A stretch of DNA of 64,000 bases from Trichostrongylus colubriformis (Eukaryota > Nematoda > Chromadorea > Rhabditida > Trichostrongylidae). Under the pieces are notes generated by a model that was not told the origin of the DNA, did no database searches, and worked only from the letters and a program-made list of their open reading frames with translations. Below are positions 51,601 to 64,000 of this stretch, piece by piece. The position numbers and the translations under genes were made by a program. Each line of letters opens with the position of its first letter. Within the stretch, counting starts at the first letter, position 1. The stretch covers positions 45,554,591 through 45,618,590 of the forward strand of contig OZ022258.1 of NCBI GenBank assembly GCA_963978905.1, read 5' to 3'.

Positions 51601-54600
51601 CTATGAACTTATATGGGACGAGAGTTTTCATTTCATTTCTTAGCCTTCCCATATTAACCTGGATCCCTTTCTACGCACTTATTCCGGATTTGAAATTATT
51701 TTTCGATTTTGACTCCTTTTCTGGAGTCACTATTATTTTGTACACTCCACTATATTCGATGATGAAAAAGGGATCTGTGTTCATTTTCATTTCCGAAAAA
51801 GGAGATAACCATTTCAGTTCCTTCGACACATGTTTATTCTATTCTTTTTTCTTGGTTTCTTTTCTCAGCTATGTGCCGTCTTTCAGACGTCTTGAACGTT
51901 CCAATTCGGTGCAATTCAAATAAAGTTTGGATTATACAAGAAAAAGAAAGCAGGGTTCCAAATGAATATGGACGTCTTCTGTTACATTTCCACGACGTTT
52001 GTACCAAGACGAATATTGATGTGTGGGAAGATTGACTTGATGAATATTCCATAGGCATAAATCGAGCTGAAACTCCGGTCATGGTGAGAATTCTCGATCT
52101 CAGACAGGACTGCTTCCATTTGAGTTGTAGTAGCTCTACATTTTTAGTGAAAATCTGAGTCAGCGAATCTCTTTAGCCTGCTGTAGCATACACTTTTTAT
52201 TTTTTGCCCGTAAGTAATTTTACTTTTTTATTTCACAAGCCAAGGAACTGCCCTGAGCTCATAGGCAAAGTTGCCAAGTCGCGCTGCGCCATGCATCTGA
52301 CCATACTGCAGTCTTGGCAGCTTAAAGCTCCCTATAAAGGCTATTGCGACCGCTTATAAGATTCAGTTAAAACCCGATTTAATGTATGAATTATCTCGTT
52401 CACTTCCAGCGTCAAAGAAGGTACCTTCAGAAGGTGAAATAGCTAACGGTTTCGCGCGAGAACAATCCACGTATCGTGGAAGCAAAAGCTGTCTCTTGTC
52501 GCTACAATGAATTGCTATAATTCATCACAAATGAATCTCTTCTTTTGGACAAACATTTCCTCAAGCCCTCAGCCGAGTAGCTTTCCTTTACTTGATCTCT
52601 TTGCTTTCATTTTATGTCTGGACATCAGGTCGACTTCACGATCAACAGAGTTATATAAGCTAACGCTCCTAGCTTATGCATGTAAAAATTGGAGCGAGTG
52701 TGAATTTCTTGTAGGAGGCATGTAACCACACATTTGACCAAAAAATCAATCCATGGCGCATTCAAAGATGGATTATTGGCTAACTTCGCAGCAACTAGAA
52801 TATTATGCCAAGCGTGGGATTAAAAATTGAGCAGATGATAAGTGAAGCACGATGGTGACAAAAAAGAATGTGATGGAATCCTTCACTTTCACACTGTTTA
52901 CTGTTTCGCTTGATCGAGCATGAATCTATGTGTACAATTTCTTATATTTTTATTTCACAATGTTAAGTCGACAATGTGCTTAGGGATTCATGATCACACT
53001 CCTAACAATTGAACAACTCCATATCTCTTTGGAAGTATCACTTTATCAAAATTGTTCTTCCCGTTCAAGTACCTAATTAGTGGAAAAAAGGCACCGTTCA
53101 CTAAAGGCTAAACAAGATTGCATTAGTTTTACTACTTTTAGTTTTAATACTTTCATTTTTTTGTCTTCAGAGAGGACTTAATACAACGTCCTAGTAGCTA
53201 TGCATAGCAAAAGCTGCATGTTTTACCAGTTTAAAAATTCAGAGCTTAGTTTGATTTCCAATGCCACTGCCGACAAATGATTCTCATTCATTGCTGATTG
53301 ATTTCCTTGAGATAAGCCACATACTAAACTTATTTTTTTCACTTATTCTATGAGCTCTCACCTCGGACCTGATCTATGCTACAATGTGGCCGGCCATGAA
53401 CTCAGATTAACTGAGAACTGAGGACTCATTCCGTACGGCTGTAAATTCCCAGAATGGACCCCTGAAAGTATGACTCCACCCAGGCACTGCGTACAGTGTT
53501 GAAGATAAAAAACGAGCGGGTTGGTCCGACAAGTGACCTCCGCTCTCTTCATTTTTTGACCCATACCCCTAGTTTTTTCCCTCGTAATCATTTTCGAGCT
53601 ACCTAAGCTGATCTAATCCACTTCATCATGACGATTCCAAAGTTTTACTATTAATAACGTTATATTTTGCTATATCTGTAATATTTGCTATATCTATCTA
53701 TCTATCTGTCAGTATTTGCTGTTTCTATCATCTACGTTAGCGGACACGCAGTGTTTTGGTTGTTTCCTGATCTGCTCTAATTGCTTTTCTGATTCGCCCA
53801 CTATAGTCTCACAGCTTTTGTTTCCTTGCATGATTTTCCTCTGTTTATTTTACCCTGTGAGTGATTTCACTTCAACTTATCACCTGATCTCAAGTCAAAG
53901 TCATACAAAATCAAAAATAAATGTTTAATTGCAATATTTTACTCCTTATAGCTAAATGTTAAAAAACAAAGCCACCATTTCAATTCGTCGTGTTCGTGAC
54001 TTGCGTCCGTGCCTCACTTTTTAAGTCCCTTTGGACTACGCCACGTACTTACATATCTTATTGGCTTATAACATATTTATCCATACAATACAAATACATC
54101 ATACTGAATCTCGTATAACAACAAAGAAGATCAAGTTCATGCCCTATTCGTGATTAGCCATTTTTATCATTACTATGCGTGGTCGCTTCATTGAGTTTTG
54201 AATCACGCAATAATTTCGAGGCACAGTGGGGTTCTAAGAGCGGTACAATGTCTGTTCAAAGGGGATCGAAGTTGCGATAACCTGTTAGTAGATTTGATCC
54301 ATCCTTGAACGTTTTTGTAAACTCGGAATTGTGATAAAAGGTTTTAAACGCCCTTCTAGGTTATTTGGAATTTATGTTCCCTATTTGAAGCAATATTTTT
54401 CCTGAAGCAACCCTACAGCTGGAATTTTGATTGGTCGAAGAGGTGATTTTTTAAGAAGCATCACGATAAAGCTAAGAACTTGCACCCGAGAGTAATTTGA
54501 CCTGTAGTGAGTGAGTGTGATACTCGCTCGGCCCGACAATGAAACATAGCACTCGCCGTATCAAGCTTAAGCGATTTGGGCTAAAGGTAGTTTTGTGTCA

Positions 54601-54728
54601 AGAGTTTGTGGTGATCTTGCTCAAGTGGTGAAAAATGCCCATGGGCGAGTTTCGCGAATTTGATGATCCATTCCATTTTGGCGCCCAAGGCACTGGGGTG
54701 TGGCGGTTTTGTGTCGTGTGAATATCAT
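51601..54728. other. AT-rich gene-poor stretch
   Basis: No supported exon or RNA gene. It holds a TATC/TATCTA microsatellite at about 53689-53708 and the repeat at 53085-53240. Hydrophobic short frames near 51561-51923 and 53716-53928 reflect T-rich sequence. Confidence 0.4.
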
Positions 54729-55528
54729 ATACATGCAGAGGGTGCCAAAAAGAAAGTCATTTTGCACGCGATTCACATCCGGCAGTATACAAAAAAGCGG
54801 GTAAAGGAAGAGATAAAAGTATTGGTTGGGACGAAATATTCTCAGAATGTTCCTTCAGAAGCAGGAGCAAGGTGTGTCTCATACTTTCATCGTCATGAAA
54901 ATAGGGAGCCTTCAGTAAGTATAGTCGCACTTTAGAGCACTTGCGGCATACGGGTCCGCCTCAAATAACATAATCAGCTTCCGTGGTGTATCTCTGATAG
55001 AAAGCTTCCTAAGAACCGACTCTCCAGTTCATATAGGTTACAGTGCTGTTGCTGCAGGGGCAACGCTGCTATGATCCGAAGTGTTATTTTTTATGCATCA
55101 AACCCGCCTCCGGAGGGTTTTCAATGGTTATGGCACGTTCTGGTTCTTGGAAACGAAGGGCCCTGGGAACCTGGAGAAGTCGGATTTCAGGAACACCACC
55201 CAATATGATTCCCCGGGTACACAGAGTGGAGGGACTCTAGACAAGGTTGTGAATGAGAGTGACGACATCTCGGATTTTGTCTTGAGGTGATATATCATGT
55301 TCACTCGGTGGAAGCTCGCACACCTGCACGTGCAGAAAGCTGTTACAAAGTATGGTGATAGTGTAAAGTGTGTTCTTGAATTTGGGGATGAAGATACTTC
55401 GTCAAAATCTGCTGTAGTACGACTAAAATAGGTTGCAAAGTGGTCAAAATCTGCTGTAGTACGACTAAAATAGGTTGCAAAGTGGAGGAGAAAAAGTGAC
55501 TCTTTTCGGCACCCCCTGTATGTGTATG
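54729..55528. mobile_element. Tc1/mariner-like relic with GGGTGCC ends
   Basis: Left end ACATGCAGAGGGTGCCAAAA and right end TTTTCGGCACCCCCTGTATG form an inverted repeat of about 35 bp of the CAGGGGGTGCC type common in Tc1/mariner elements. The 800-bp interior has no intact transposase and contains a 42-bp tandem duplication. Confidence 0.65.
55401..55484 (+). repeat. Exact 42-bp tandem duplication
   Basis: Two identical units beginning GTCAAAATCTGCTGTAGTAC follow each other directly, close to the right end of the Tc1/mariner-like relic. Confidence 0.92.
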
Positions 55529-55559
55529 TGAGTGTTCAACGGAACAAATTACCATCAAA

Positions 55560-57513
55560 AAGAAATTTTTAACTGAGTCGGAATAATTCCACGGAAGCCA
55601 CCTTCAACCGCATCTGAATCGAGCTGGTGGATTAATACGTCAGCCCCTTTTGAAATCATCTTTTGTATGTAATTTTTCTTTTCATTTCAATTTCATTTTT
55701 TCCTCTTTTGCAGATAATTGCATGTGCCAAGGAAGCTTGATAGTCTCAATTGTTTCCCACAGCTGTAATATCTATTTTCTTTGCTTGCAATTCATTATCT
55801 ATATCATAGTAAATTTTTCCACTTTCTACTAAAGAAGGTGTAGCTTTCTCAGAGCTCCTATATTTTTATTTTTAAATGATAAATTCGTTAATTATTATGA
55901 TCTATAATCTCGTTGCAGTGGTCTAAATCTATCTCTGCACCATGTACAGCTAAAAAGATACTGCAAAAGCACTCCTTGTCTGATAAGCCTTCTCTTCTTA
56001 TCCTTTTCTGATTATCAGATTCTATGAGTACGGTACTTCCTGGCGGATCCCTCGGACATTGCTGTTAAGCCTGACAAACGGTCTCAGAAAATTGCTCACG
56101 TTGTTCTGGGCGGCTGTAGATGTGCCAGTCTAGGCAACTAGGCAACCTGTCTGACTGCTTCACGCATAAGTCCTCTGGCCAGATCCGCTCCGAAGCGACG
56201 ATAGTGGAGGTGGTTAAGAACGACTTGTCTAGGCTATCCATGATCTTTTTCTTACAAACGCGGTAATGCTTGGACGTTCACCATCGTCGTCGTAGTCTCG
56301 TACGTGGATAGTAGTTCTTTGAGAGCTTATTTAGCCGATGGAAACGAACTATTGAACCAGTTCATCCTTCCTGAATAGTGCAATTATAAGGAAAGTATAG
56401 GTGATAAACTGCCTGAGGACCAGGATGAACTGGTTTCTTCGGAGGAACTTCTGCACCACCTCTTCTCATCGCTTCTATAGATAGAACAGGTGTCGTCGCT
56501 GACCATTTACGAAGCGAATGAACTGGACGACGGTGGAACGCTGACAGTCGTCATCGCCCTGTCCTTCATCGTCGTCGTTCCTTTCTTTCCGTTGTATTCC
56601 CGAACAGGTCGTAATCACCGTCGTCTGGTCGGCTTGTTTCATGCTGGCCACGGGGAAGAAGCCAGATCATGCAGCGGCGGTCCGCCTGCTGCAGTGAAAC
56701 CGCATCTGGAACCGGTTTCACTCCACAGCGACATTCCTGAAATGTAAAGCGCTCTGGTGAGCGGCTGTTCACGAGTCTACTTCATACACGGAATCCTTTC
56801 GTCTTTTTCTCCTCGGCTGAAACCAGAAACGATAAGTTTCGGCAGTTTTCCAGTGTTACAGGTCCGCCAGCTGGGTGCTGACAGAAGTAGTGAAGCGTGA
56901 AGAAATTGTATTTCCCATGAATTGCCAGCATGACTTCTTAGACATCCATATCAATAAAATCATGTACCAGGCGTCGGTTATCGCTGTATGGTACGGAATG
57001 GAAGTTACTGGCGGTACAGCAAAAACCACCCGTTAAAAATACGGCACCCAAGTTGAGCTCCCCTATGTAGGTGAATACCACCATTTTTGATTTTTCTTGC
57101 AGGAAGAATTATTCCAAGAGATGAGGGAAATGTCCTCTGCGGATCGATTCGAAGATTGTGCGAAAGAACAACCATGACGATAGGATCAAAGTTGGTGAAG
57201 AAAACAGACGCCCCTGGGATCAGCCACGTATCCCTAATAGTATTTCAAATGCGTTGGGAAGGAATGGGCTGGGAGCAGCTGAAGGTCACTCACAGTAGTA
57301 TATGTGCGTGTCAAGTGCGTGACCATAAGCTTTTTTCATGGAGGATCATGCTGTTCTATGATCCAAGTACAAGGGAGACCGTTAAAAAAATTCCGAGAAA
57401 TAAGACACTTTGGCTTGGCACCCCCGACTCTACCTGTCGGTATACTCAAGGTGTCTCTTCAAAAAGACAGCCAGTCGATAAATATGGCCGTGGCAACAAG
57501 GATAATGAATAAC
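55560..57513. other. Unassigned sequence
   Basis: Several open frames (about 56490-56747 and 57087-57512) have no recognisable domain, start context or splice-linked partner. I see no supported gene. Confidence 0.35.
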
Positions 57514-57690
57514 TAGGCCACGGTCATACTCACCGCAGGCAGGGCGTGGCTGTGTTCACAGGCAACGAGGGAGAGTGACGCGCGGGATGTGCAGAGATAG
57601 CGCAGGCAACGAGGCAGGGTGGCATAGGTAGAGACGCAGATATACGCAGCCACGCCCTGCTGCCGGCATCGCAAAGTATGACCGCGGCAT
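57514..57690. repeat. GC-rich palindromic MITE (family E, copy 3)
   Basis: GGCCACGGTCATACTCACCG ... CGCAAAGTATGACCGCGGC with AGGCAACGAGG units inside, matching 19617-19793 and 21945-22125. Confidence 0.78.
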
Positions 57691-58678
57691 TATCAGTTCA
57701 CTGCCTCATTATTGAACTGGCCACTTCCCTACTAATTATTATAATTAGAAAAATGATGTTTATCATGGTTCTTATTTATTCTAACATGGCTTTTTATTAT
57801 TGATTACTCCCAATTTTTTGCTCATTGATACGTAAAAAAGTGTTGGAAGATTCTTCGACGGTTCAAAAACCATGGTTGAAAAGAGGTGATTGTTGAGGAG
57901 TCCTCGACCTATGCCTGATATTGCCGGGAGTTTTTCATAATGTAAAGTATAAGCAGTGTACTTCAGGTATAAGCGGAAGTTTGCTGAGGCCAAACGTTTT
58001 CCCACAAACCAACTTCCTCCTGATAATCTTAGCGCTGGTGTTTCGGTGTCGAGGTACCAGTGAAGGATAGGCTCATAGAAGGATAGGCTAGTATTGCCCG
58101 ATATTCTTGTGAGGGATCCTGGGTGGTCCAAGGGTGGCGCCTTTGTAACTGTGCTATATTGGCCTCTAAACATGAATGTATACCTATAACCTCGAAATGG
58201 AATGGATTATAGTGGAATTAGTTGAGCTATTCAGGAATAGAAAACATCCTCAATCGTTAATACTTATCCATCCATTTTCGCTTCTCTGCATTGGCTAAAT
58301 AAGAGCGGTGCTATGCCACTGCACTGCCACAAATCTAGCGATCACAGCCGGCAAGGAAGGCCTATGATGCACATTTCGGGGTTTGAAGAGTTGACTGAGC
58401 CCAGTGGTGTAGGCCAAAACTTGCCAGGAGCCGTCGGGCATCCTGTGAAGATGCTTCAGAGGCATTGAAAGAGGGGCAGTGAAGGGAAATAGGAACAAGA
58501 AGGATGTTCATTGTAAATGAAAATCTGAGGCGAAATCCTTTGGAGAAGCACACCAAGGAGCGCATTGAAAAGGGGGTCCTATTTTCGCGTTTTTGCCCGT
58601 TTCATCCTAATCCTCCTCCGCTATTGCACGACTTAGCGCCTCGACTCTCACGTTCTATTAAATCGGTAGACATGACTT

Positions 58679-59157
58679 TTAAAGGCATATTCCGGGATTA
58701 TTGGAATATTACATCTCCTGTCGTGGATGGATAGCTCGACCCAAACCACGTAGGCTGTACCTTTACCGAAGCGTGGATGTCAGTTCCTGGAGCGTGCGGA
58801 GCCAAAGAATCCAGCGCAACAGCTCAGTCCCACACACCCCAGCCGGGGTGTGCTGCAGGTGTTCCGGTGCCTAGTATGGGGTCAGGTCACTCAGTAGTGG
58901 GTTTACTTCACGAGGCGACTGGTCTACTGCCAATCTCAAGATCTTGGCTAGTAGCTGGTCTACCTATGTCAAAGATAAGAGTCGAAGAGTAAAGGCAGAC
59001 CCCCGGCTGGGGTGGGCGGAGCCGAGCTGTTGCGCTAGATTCTTTGGCTCTGCACGCTCCAGTAACTGACACCCACGTCTCGCTACGTGGCTTGGGTCAA
59101 ACTATCCATCCACGGCAGGAGATGTGATATCCTGATAATCCTGGAGTGTGCCTTTAA
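58679..59157. repeat. Long palindromic element with TTAAAGGCA ends (family J, copy 2)
   Basis: Left TTAAAGGCATATTCCGGGAT and right GTGTGCCTTTAA are complementary; the arms continue for about 200 bp through ACATCTCCTGTCGTGGATGG, GGAGCGTGCGGAGCCAAAGA and CCAGCCGGGGTG. Copy 1 (29920-30380) shares only the tips. Confidence 0.82.
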
Positions 59158-59773
59158 CGGTGCCAGAGTGTATCACTGCACATACCGCCGCCACTTCGTA
59201 AACCTGAGATACTCATGCGTACATCAACTACTAGCTGTAAATACTTCATTTATTGATGTTTTCGCGTTATAAAAACGTTATTCTGATCCATTTTCCCACC
59301 TTAGGAGAAGTCATCCACGCTTGATGAACAAAAGGATCTGAAATGAAAGTGGTTCTTCATCGAAAGCACGTTAAGAGCCAGTTCGAAACGAGACATAGAA
59401 AAAACTCGAGAACGGACATGGAAGACCGGTGCTTAAGCCAATCTCAGGAGCTGATTTCGAATTCGGCTTAAAAACGTCTTAATGGCTACCATAAATATTG
59501 CTCCATGTAGGATGTCATGTCCAGGTTTTTACCATGAAGAATCTGCGATATGGGATTTCCAGTGGATCTCTAAAAAGTTCTCAGAAGAGTTGATTTTGCA
59601 TGGGTGTTCTGAATAATAAAAGATATGTATGAGTAGCGACTGTCAGCTACTTTACTCGTTTTGTCACTGGGATACGACTTTGGTTAGAGAGTAGGTGTGC
59701 AGAATTTGAACAAGACATTGTGAGTCTCCGTGATGAGGTATGAGGCGAGAACGGCATAGAACACAAATTTTAC

Positions 59774-59875
59774 CTTTCCAGAAAATTCCGCATCATAAGA
59801 TTTCACAGGAAGAAGTGGTACAGAGTGGTTCCCTAGGATGTTATTCAACAGTTCGTATTGCTCCATTGATGTGTT
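59774..59875 (-). CDS. Weak candidate exon of an unrecognised gene
   Basis: On the minus strand an AACGCAG acceptor leads into a frame reading MEQYELLNNILGNHSVPLLP and continuing VKSYDAEFSGK to a GGAAAG|GTAAAA donor. The pattern xLLxxxLxxxxxxxxPV faintly recalls the N-terminus of Cys-loop receptor subunits, but no partner exons with the Cys-loop or membrane helices were found. It may be chance. Confidence 0.22.
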
Positions 59876-59899
59876 CTGCGTTTTTTCACAGGATTTTTC

Positions 59900-61550
59900 T
59901 ATAGCGAGTGTTCATGAGGCAGTAGTTTACTTTTTTTTGGTTTTCTTTTTTTTGACAGTAGTTGAAGTTGCTTTTGCAATCCGTCTGTCAGCGCTTTCGG
60001 ACTAACTTCAACCGCTGAAGCTCTATTTCGTAAAAATAAGTAAAAAAACGACAAATGTGACCAAAAAATCGTTAGAGTACTCTCCATAGGTACTATGATG
60101 CATGCCCCTTTTGAGGGACTAGTAAAAGTGACTGGCAGTAGTTGGCTTCTGGGATGCGCCACTCACACGACCGTCATTTACTATTGAGTGTATTTGACCT
60201 CATATACACTAGCGAACTGCTGCACCGTGCATGCAAGTTCACTGGCATTTATCTGATGAAAGTCATTTTTCTGAAGATCAAAGGCTTATTGAGGGGAGGC
60301 CTAGGCCTGTAACTCGTGATCCTAGAGCACACTGACATTGAGCCACCGTCTTCTTCAAAATGAAAAAAAATGAAATGCATAAAAGTGGTAATAATAGCAT
60401 ATTATTCATATTCATTAATTCATGTTTTCCATAATATTTTTCACCGTGTGACGGTAACTTCATCGGTACTTATCGGAATACCCTAAAATATTCATAATTC
60501 ATTGAACCTTTATGTGATCAGAAACAGGCTTGAAGCCTGGTGCTAATTCAGTGTTTTTAAAGCTGATTCAATGGTTTTACAGAATATTAAAAACTACTGC
60601 TTCTACGAAATCCAGTTCTCCAACATCAGGTTAGAAGATCCTGCTCGGGTCCGGTTAACAGCCCATAACCCGGTTTGGACCGGATCCAAACTGGATTGGC
60701 AAACAGATCATGGTGGTTGGCAGAGAGAATCAGTGCTCTACACATTAGCTTTCTTGATTCTATATTTGATGCTTTTTAACAACTTTCTTTGAGTTAACTT
60801 GATATATCGCTGTCGATTCGTAAAATATTTGTACATTATCAACATTTCACTCACCAAATTTACAACTTGTTAGCTCCAGTTCTCTTTTTTTTGGTGATCA
60901 TATTGTGCAAATATAATTATTATAGTATTTAAATGTATCCTCTGTAATATGGCAATTATAAGATTTGGACAGAGAGCACTGCAACACTTGAAGAATAAGA
61001 ACTTGCCCAAAACAAACAGTCTCACAGCTGTCGGGTCCGGTAGCTGGCACAGGGCTTGTCTGAAGCGATAGGACCACTCGAATAGACTTTAGCTAGTTCT
61101 CGCAAGTCATTACTCATGCTAAATACGCATCGCATTTCCTTTTATGGAATTTTGTAGAATGCGCCGCGTACTCGCCTTTCATTTGCCTTCGTAGGCTTGA
61201 TGGGTAGTCTGCAACTCTTTTTGTTCTGATAGCATATTCTTTCCCTTGTTCTTCATGTTGTATTATATGGTTTTGTAGAGCTAGTTTATATTTCTTAGTT
61301 CCTTACCTCCATTTTCTGCATATGCGTCAATGCACTAGTGATGAAGTATACATTATTCTAAATGTGGGTTCCAAACTGCCAAAAGCCGATCAGCAGGCTC
61401 CTCCCACTTACAGCCTCCACCCCTTGCCCTAAAACGGGCTACGTTCTGAATATGTCAGATATGTAAGTAACTTACGTCTTTTGGAAGGCACGCGGCTTCC
61501 TCATACTGGTCACCGAGACATATCCAAATTCTTGCTTCCTGGAGTACCAG
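59900..61550. other. AT-rich spacer
   Basis: Nothing supported on either strand. Short frames at 59899-60162 (minus, Lys-rich end) and 60571-60792 (plus) lack splice or start context. Confidence 0.35.
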
Positions 61551-61552
61551 GT

Positions 61553-62400
61553 TGTTTAATAGTTTTTGTCCGAAAATTTCAACATTTTTAATTTTCTTTA
61601 ACTTTATTGAAAAACAAGTCTAATCAACAATATAATCACCACAGTTATCCACAACAGTGGCCCATCGATTGGGCAGGTCGCCAATGCCTTTCGCCCAGAA
61701 CTCTGGGTTCTGAGAGTCGAAGAAGTCAGCGATCGCCATCGCAAGTAAGTCATAATCAACGAATTTTCTCTTGGCCAGGAAGGATTCATGAGGATGAGTA
61801 AGGCGATAGTCAGAAGGGGCAATGTCTGCAGAGTATGACGGGTGGGGCAGCACATCCCAGCTAGGCTCCCATAGCTTGGCCTGGGCACTTTTCGCGAAAT
61901 GGGAGCGAAATGGGAGCGGGCGTCGTCATGAAATAGGTGACCCCGGACCTTTTCCGGCGCTTCTCTCGAACAGCGACGGCGAGCCGCTGGAGCTGGTGGG
62001 TGCATACGGCAGTGGTGACTGTCTCGTCTTGTAACAGCACCTCGCGGGAAAGCATTTCTTCCGCGTCCCAGAACCAGCACAGTCCCAAACGTGGATTGTT
62101 CTACCGTGTCAATCTCGCCGTTGCTGAAGCTGTTGAACCAGCGACGCACGGCCTCGTAGCTCACACATCCCTAGTCCAATGCAGCGTTGATGAAGTGGCT
62201 AGCTTCCGTCGCTTTGGTGTCGCAAGGCCATTCATAGTAGGTGACACCGCGTGTTGGGTGGGTATCGACAACGGGCATTGTAGCTCTCTCCACGGGATCT
62301 GGTGGGGCAATATATATTTTTCTAGAAAGCTTAGGGAACGTTCTACCATATTCCTACACTTGCCTGATATTATAACACTTCTAAGGAAAATTATAGAATT
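61553..62400 (-). mobile_element. Internally deleted mariner element
   Basis: The minus strand reads the same mariner as at 2770-4705: an ACCAGGTTGTTTAATAG end near 61550, transposase C-terminus (PSYSADIAPSDYRL, near 61810-61855) and N-terminal helix-turn-helix region (near 62070-62230), with the part between NGEID and the catalytic core deleted. Frames are broken. It lacks the family A insertion and thus shows the empty site. Outer boundaries are approximate because the ends are degraded. Confidence 0.85.
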
Positions 62401-62589
62401 TTGAAAATTTTTGAGCAGCAATTACTGGACAGTTTGGTATCTTTAATGAAGCTGTATGAGACCGGTTTCCCATCATTTCTGAAATAAGCATGACCTCAGT
62501 ATTTTTTCTATACCTCACTTCTATTTTATAAATTATAAATATATATAAATACTTTATAAATTAGATAAAGGATCATTTGCCTTCGTAGG

Positions 62590-62890
62590 CTTGATGGGTA
62601 GTGTAATGACGTAATTGGCGTTGATAGATCCCTTCCGTTGGATGCGCCGCGCATTCTAGTTCCATTCGAAATCATGGTGGCAGGTGAATGCAATTTGGCC
62701 TCAATGAATTGCGGCTGCGAGCCGATGAACAAACCTGGCTTCTATCTTCTCAGACGAGTCTTGTACCAATTCATGTAGCCCGGTGGCAAGGGAGGCTTGT
62801 GCGCGGGCGACTTTGGTGCAGGGTTTGATCTCCGTGCTATGAGCATGGGAGTGCGCGCCACCCGCCACTTTGCCACCCCCGCTCGATACT
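62590..62890 (-). repeat. Dispersed repeat (family L, inverted copy)
   Basis: Contains ATGCGCCGCGCATTCTAGTT, shared with GAATGCGCGGCGCATCCC near 35435, plus TGGGAGTGCGCGCCACC complementary to the GGTGGCACGCATTCCCA block of 43540-44010. Lone ends lie near 61155 and 63390. Confidence 0.6.
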
Positions 62891-62899
62891 GTATACACT

Positions 62900-64000
62900 A
62901 TTGCTTATTAATAGTAAGCAATAACTACACATTTCATGCACTCTGATTGCACGCCGCCCAAACAATGCTCTGAACCCCAGCTATCGAGGAAATCTATTAT
63001 ATCACTAACAGAACACCATTTTCAAGCTTCGAGAGCAGACGCTGTAGTGGGTGCAGGGGAAGGTCGAACATGTGATATTATGCAAGCTTATGCTAAGTGG
63101 AGCGCAGAGCCGCTGCACCACTCGGAGCCTGTCCAGACGAATTTGCATAAAAAGGAACACTATGCAATGAAAGCATTACAGATAAAACCTTACCTGACCA
63201 ACTTGTTAAATTCAGTTAGAATGAGCCGCACATTTGGCGACTATCCCAAAATGTCATATGAGATATGTGTTGTGCACTCTCGAAGCATTTTTAAGATTAA
63301 TTGTGAAAACAACCACTGCCTTATCCTTTTTAATAAATTTAAAGGATAAAAAAGATAAAATTTTTGGCGCTAATCAATCCCTTGCAGGGATGTGCCGCAC
63401 ACTCTAGTTCCATTCCGAATATAACACACAATAAATAAATTTTCAAAATAAATTCCGTAATGAATAAATTTTTAATTGATAAATTTCCCTTTTTAATAAG
63501 TAAAAAACTGGAAATGCTGCACTCAGTGCATGGTTTAGCTATAGAGTCAGAAACAATTCCAGGTTTGGTAGGATACAGCAGTTCTATAATTTCTACAGTA
63601 GTTTTATGGCCACAATATTACTTGCAACACTAAGTCCGTTTACTCGTGAAATACTACGTCCACATGCTCCAAGAGGTGCAAATTTGGGATAGCGATGGGA
63701 TTTTTGCCTGGTTTTTCATCCCATATTTCTCGTCGCTAACAAAGCCGTCCAAAAGCGGATGGCAATGCGTTTTTGGCGGTGGACTGGCGTTGCGAATCCA
63801 TCTCGTTCCCGTGATCGAACAAAGCTTGTTCTAGCGTTTTTTAGCCCAGTCGGGATCGGTTATCGGATCGAGCGTTGGACAACGGGAGTTCGGGTTCCGA
63901 TGTGGCGCTTTCACTCGTATCCATTCATCCGCGTCGTCATCGTTATTCCATTGTCCTCTCTTTTGGCTCTCACCTTCCATTCACTTTCATCCCTAATGTG
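62900..64000. other. Unassigned window end
   Basis: A 137-codon plus frame at 62936-63349 has no domain or splice context that I can support. No RNA gene or repeat boundary was recognised apart from the short family L end near 63390. Confidence 0.35.

Noticed and set aside
57781..58173. 130-codon minus frame
   Set aside because: No domain, signal peptide or linked exons, in AT-rich sequence; kept out as a likely chance frame.
59684..59866. Cys-loop receptor subunit
   Set aside because: Only a faint N-terminal pattern; no Cys-loop or M1-M4 exons nearby. Listed only as a weak exon.
1..64000. CRISPR arrays, bacterial operons, rRNA genes, viral or toxin genes
   Set aside because: None seen; direct repeats are either single tandem duplications or microsatellites, and all recognisable genes are intron-containing animal genes.

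Overview
This window looks like nuclear DNA of a nematode, most likely a clade V parasitic (strongylid or hookworm-like) worm. The genes are split into many small exons. Many introns are about 45-65 nt with GT...TTTCAG borders, and several start codons sit 0-8 nt after a splice-acceptor-like site, as expected for spliced-leader trans-splicing. The conserved genes read best against nematode or animal families, and non-coding DNA is packed with short palindromic DNA transposons, Tc1/mariner elements and relics. No database search was possible; all homology statements come from motif recognition.

Layout. (1) 0.17-8.0 kb, plus strand: a 25-exon gene for a basic, Ser/Thr-Pro-rich, probably nuclear protein that carries an internal duplication of a seven-exon block; a mariner element and two large inverted-repeat elements sit in its introns. 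(2) 8.36-10.26 kb, minus: GPN-loop GTPase GPN2 in five exons, converging on gene 1. (3) 10.75-10.95 kb, minus: a possible small membrane protein upstream of GPN2. (4) 11.9-14.95 kb, plus: the U6/SAM-synthetase RNA m6A methyltransferase METTL16 (mett-10), twelve exons, 480 residues. (5) 15-20.6 kb: repeats, including a complete 1.57-kb TA-flanked Tc1-like element.

(6) 20.66-35.14 kb, plus: an acid sphingomyelinase-like phosphodiesterase (SMPDL3 type), ten exons spread over 14.5 kb of repeat-rich introns. One intron houses (7) a minus-strand gene at 25.3-26.9 kb for a thrombospondin-type-1, single-pass membrane protein. (8) 39.84-46.03 kb, minus: a cathepsin Z (cpz) cysteine protease, whose gene probably continues to about 49.76 kb through exons for a signal peptide and an acidic stretch. 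(9) 50-64 kb is gene-poor, with Tc/mariner relics and palindromic elements and at best one weak exon candidate.

The genes are ordinary conserved or secreted animal genes, not a linked pathway. Points worth a second look are the exon-block duplication, the SMPDL3 exons enclosed by long inverted repeats, the nested antisense gene, the acidic N-terminal extension of the cathepsin, two GC-AG introns, tRNA-like sequence inside a palindromic repeat family, and a near-perfect 106-nt hairpin.
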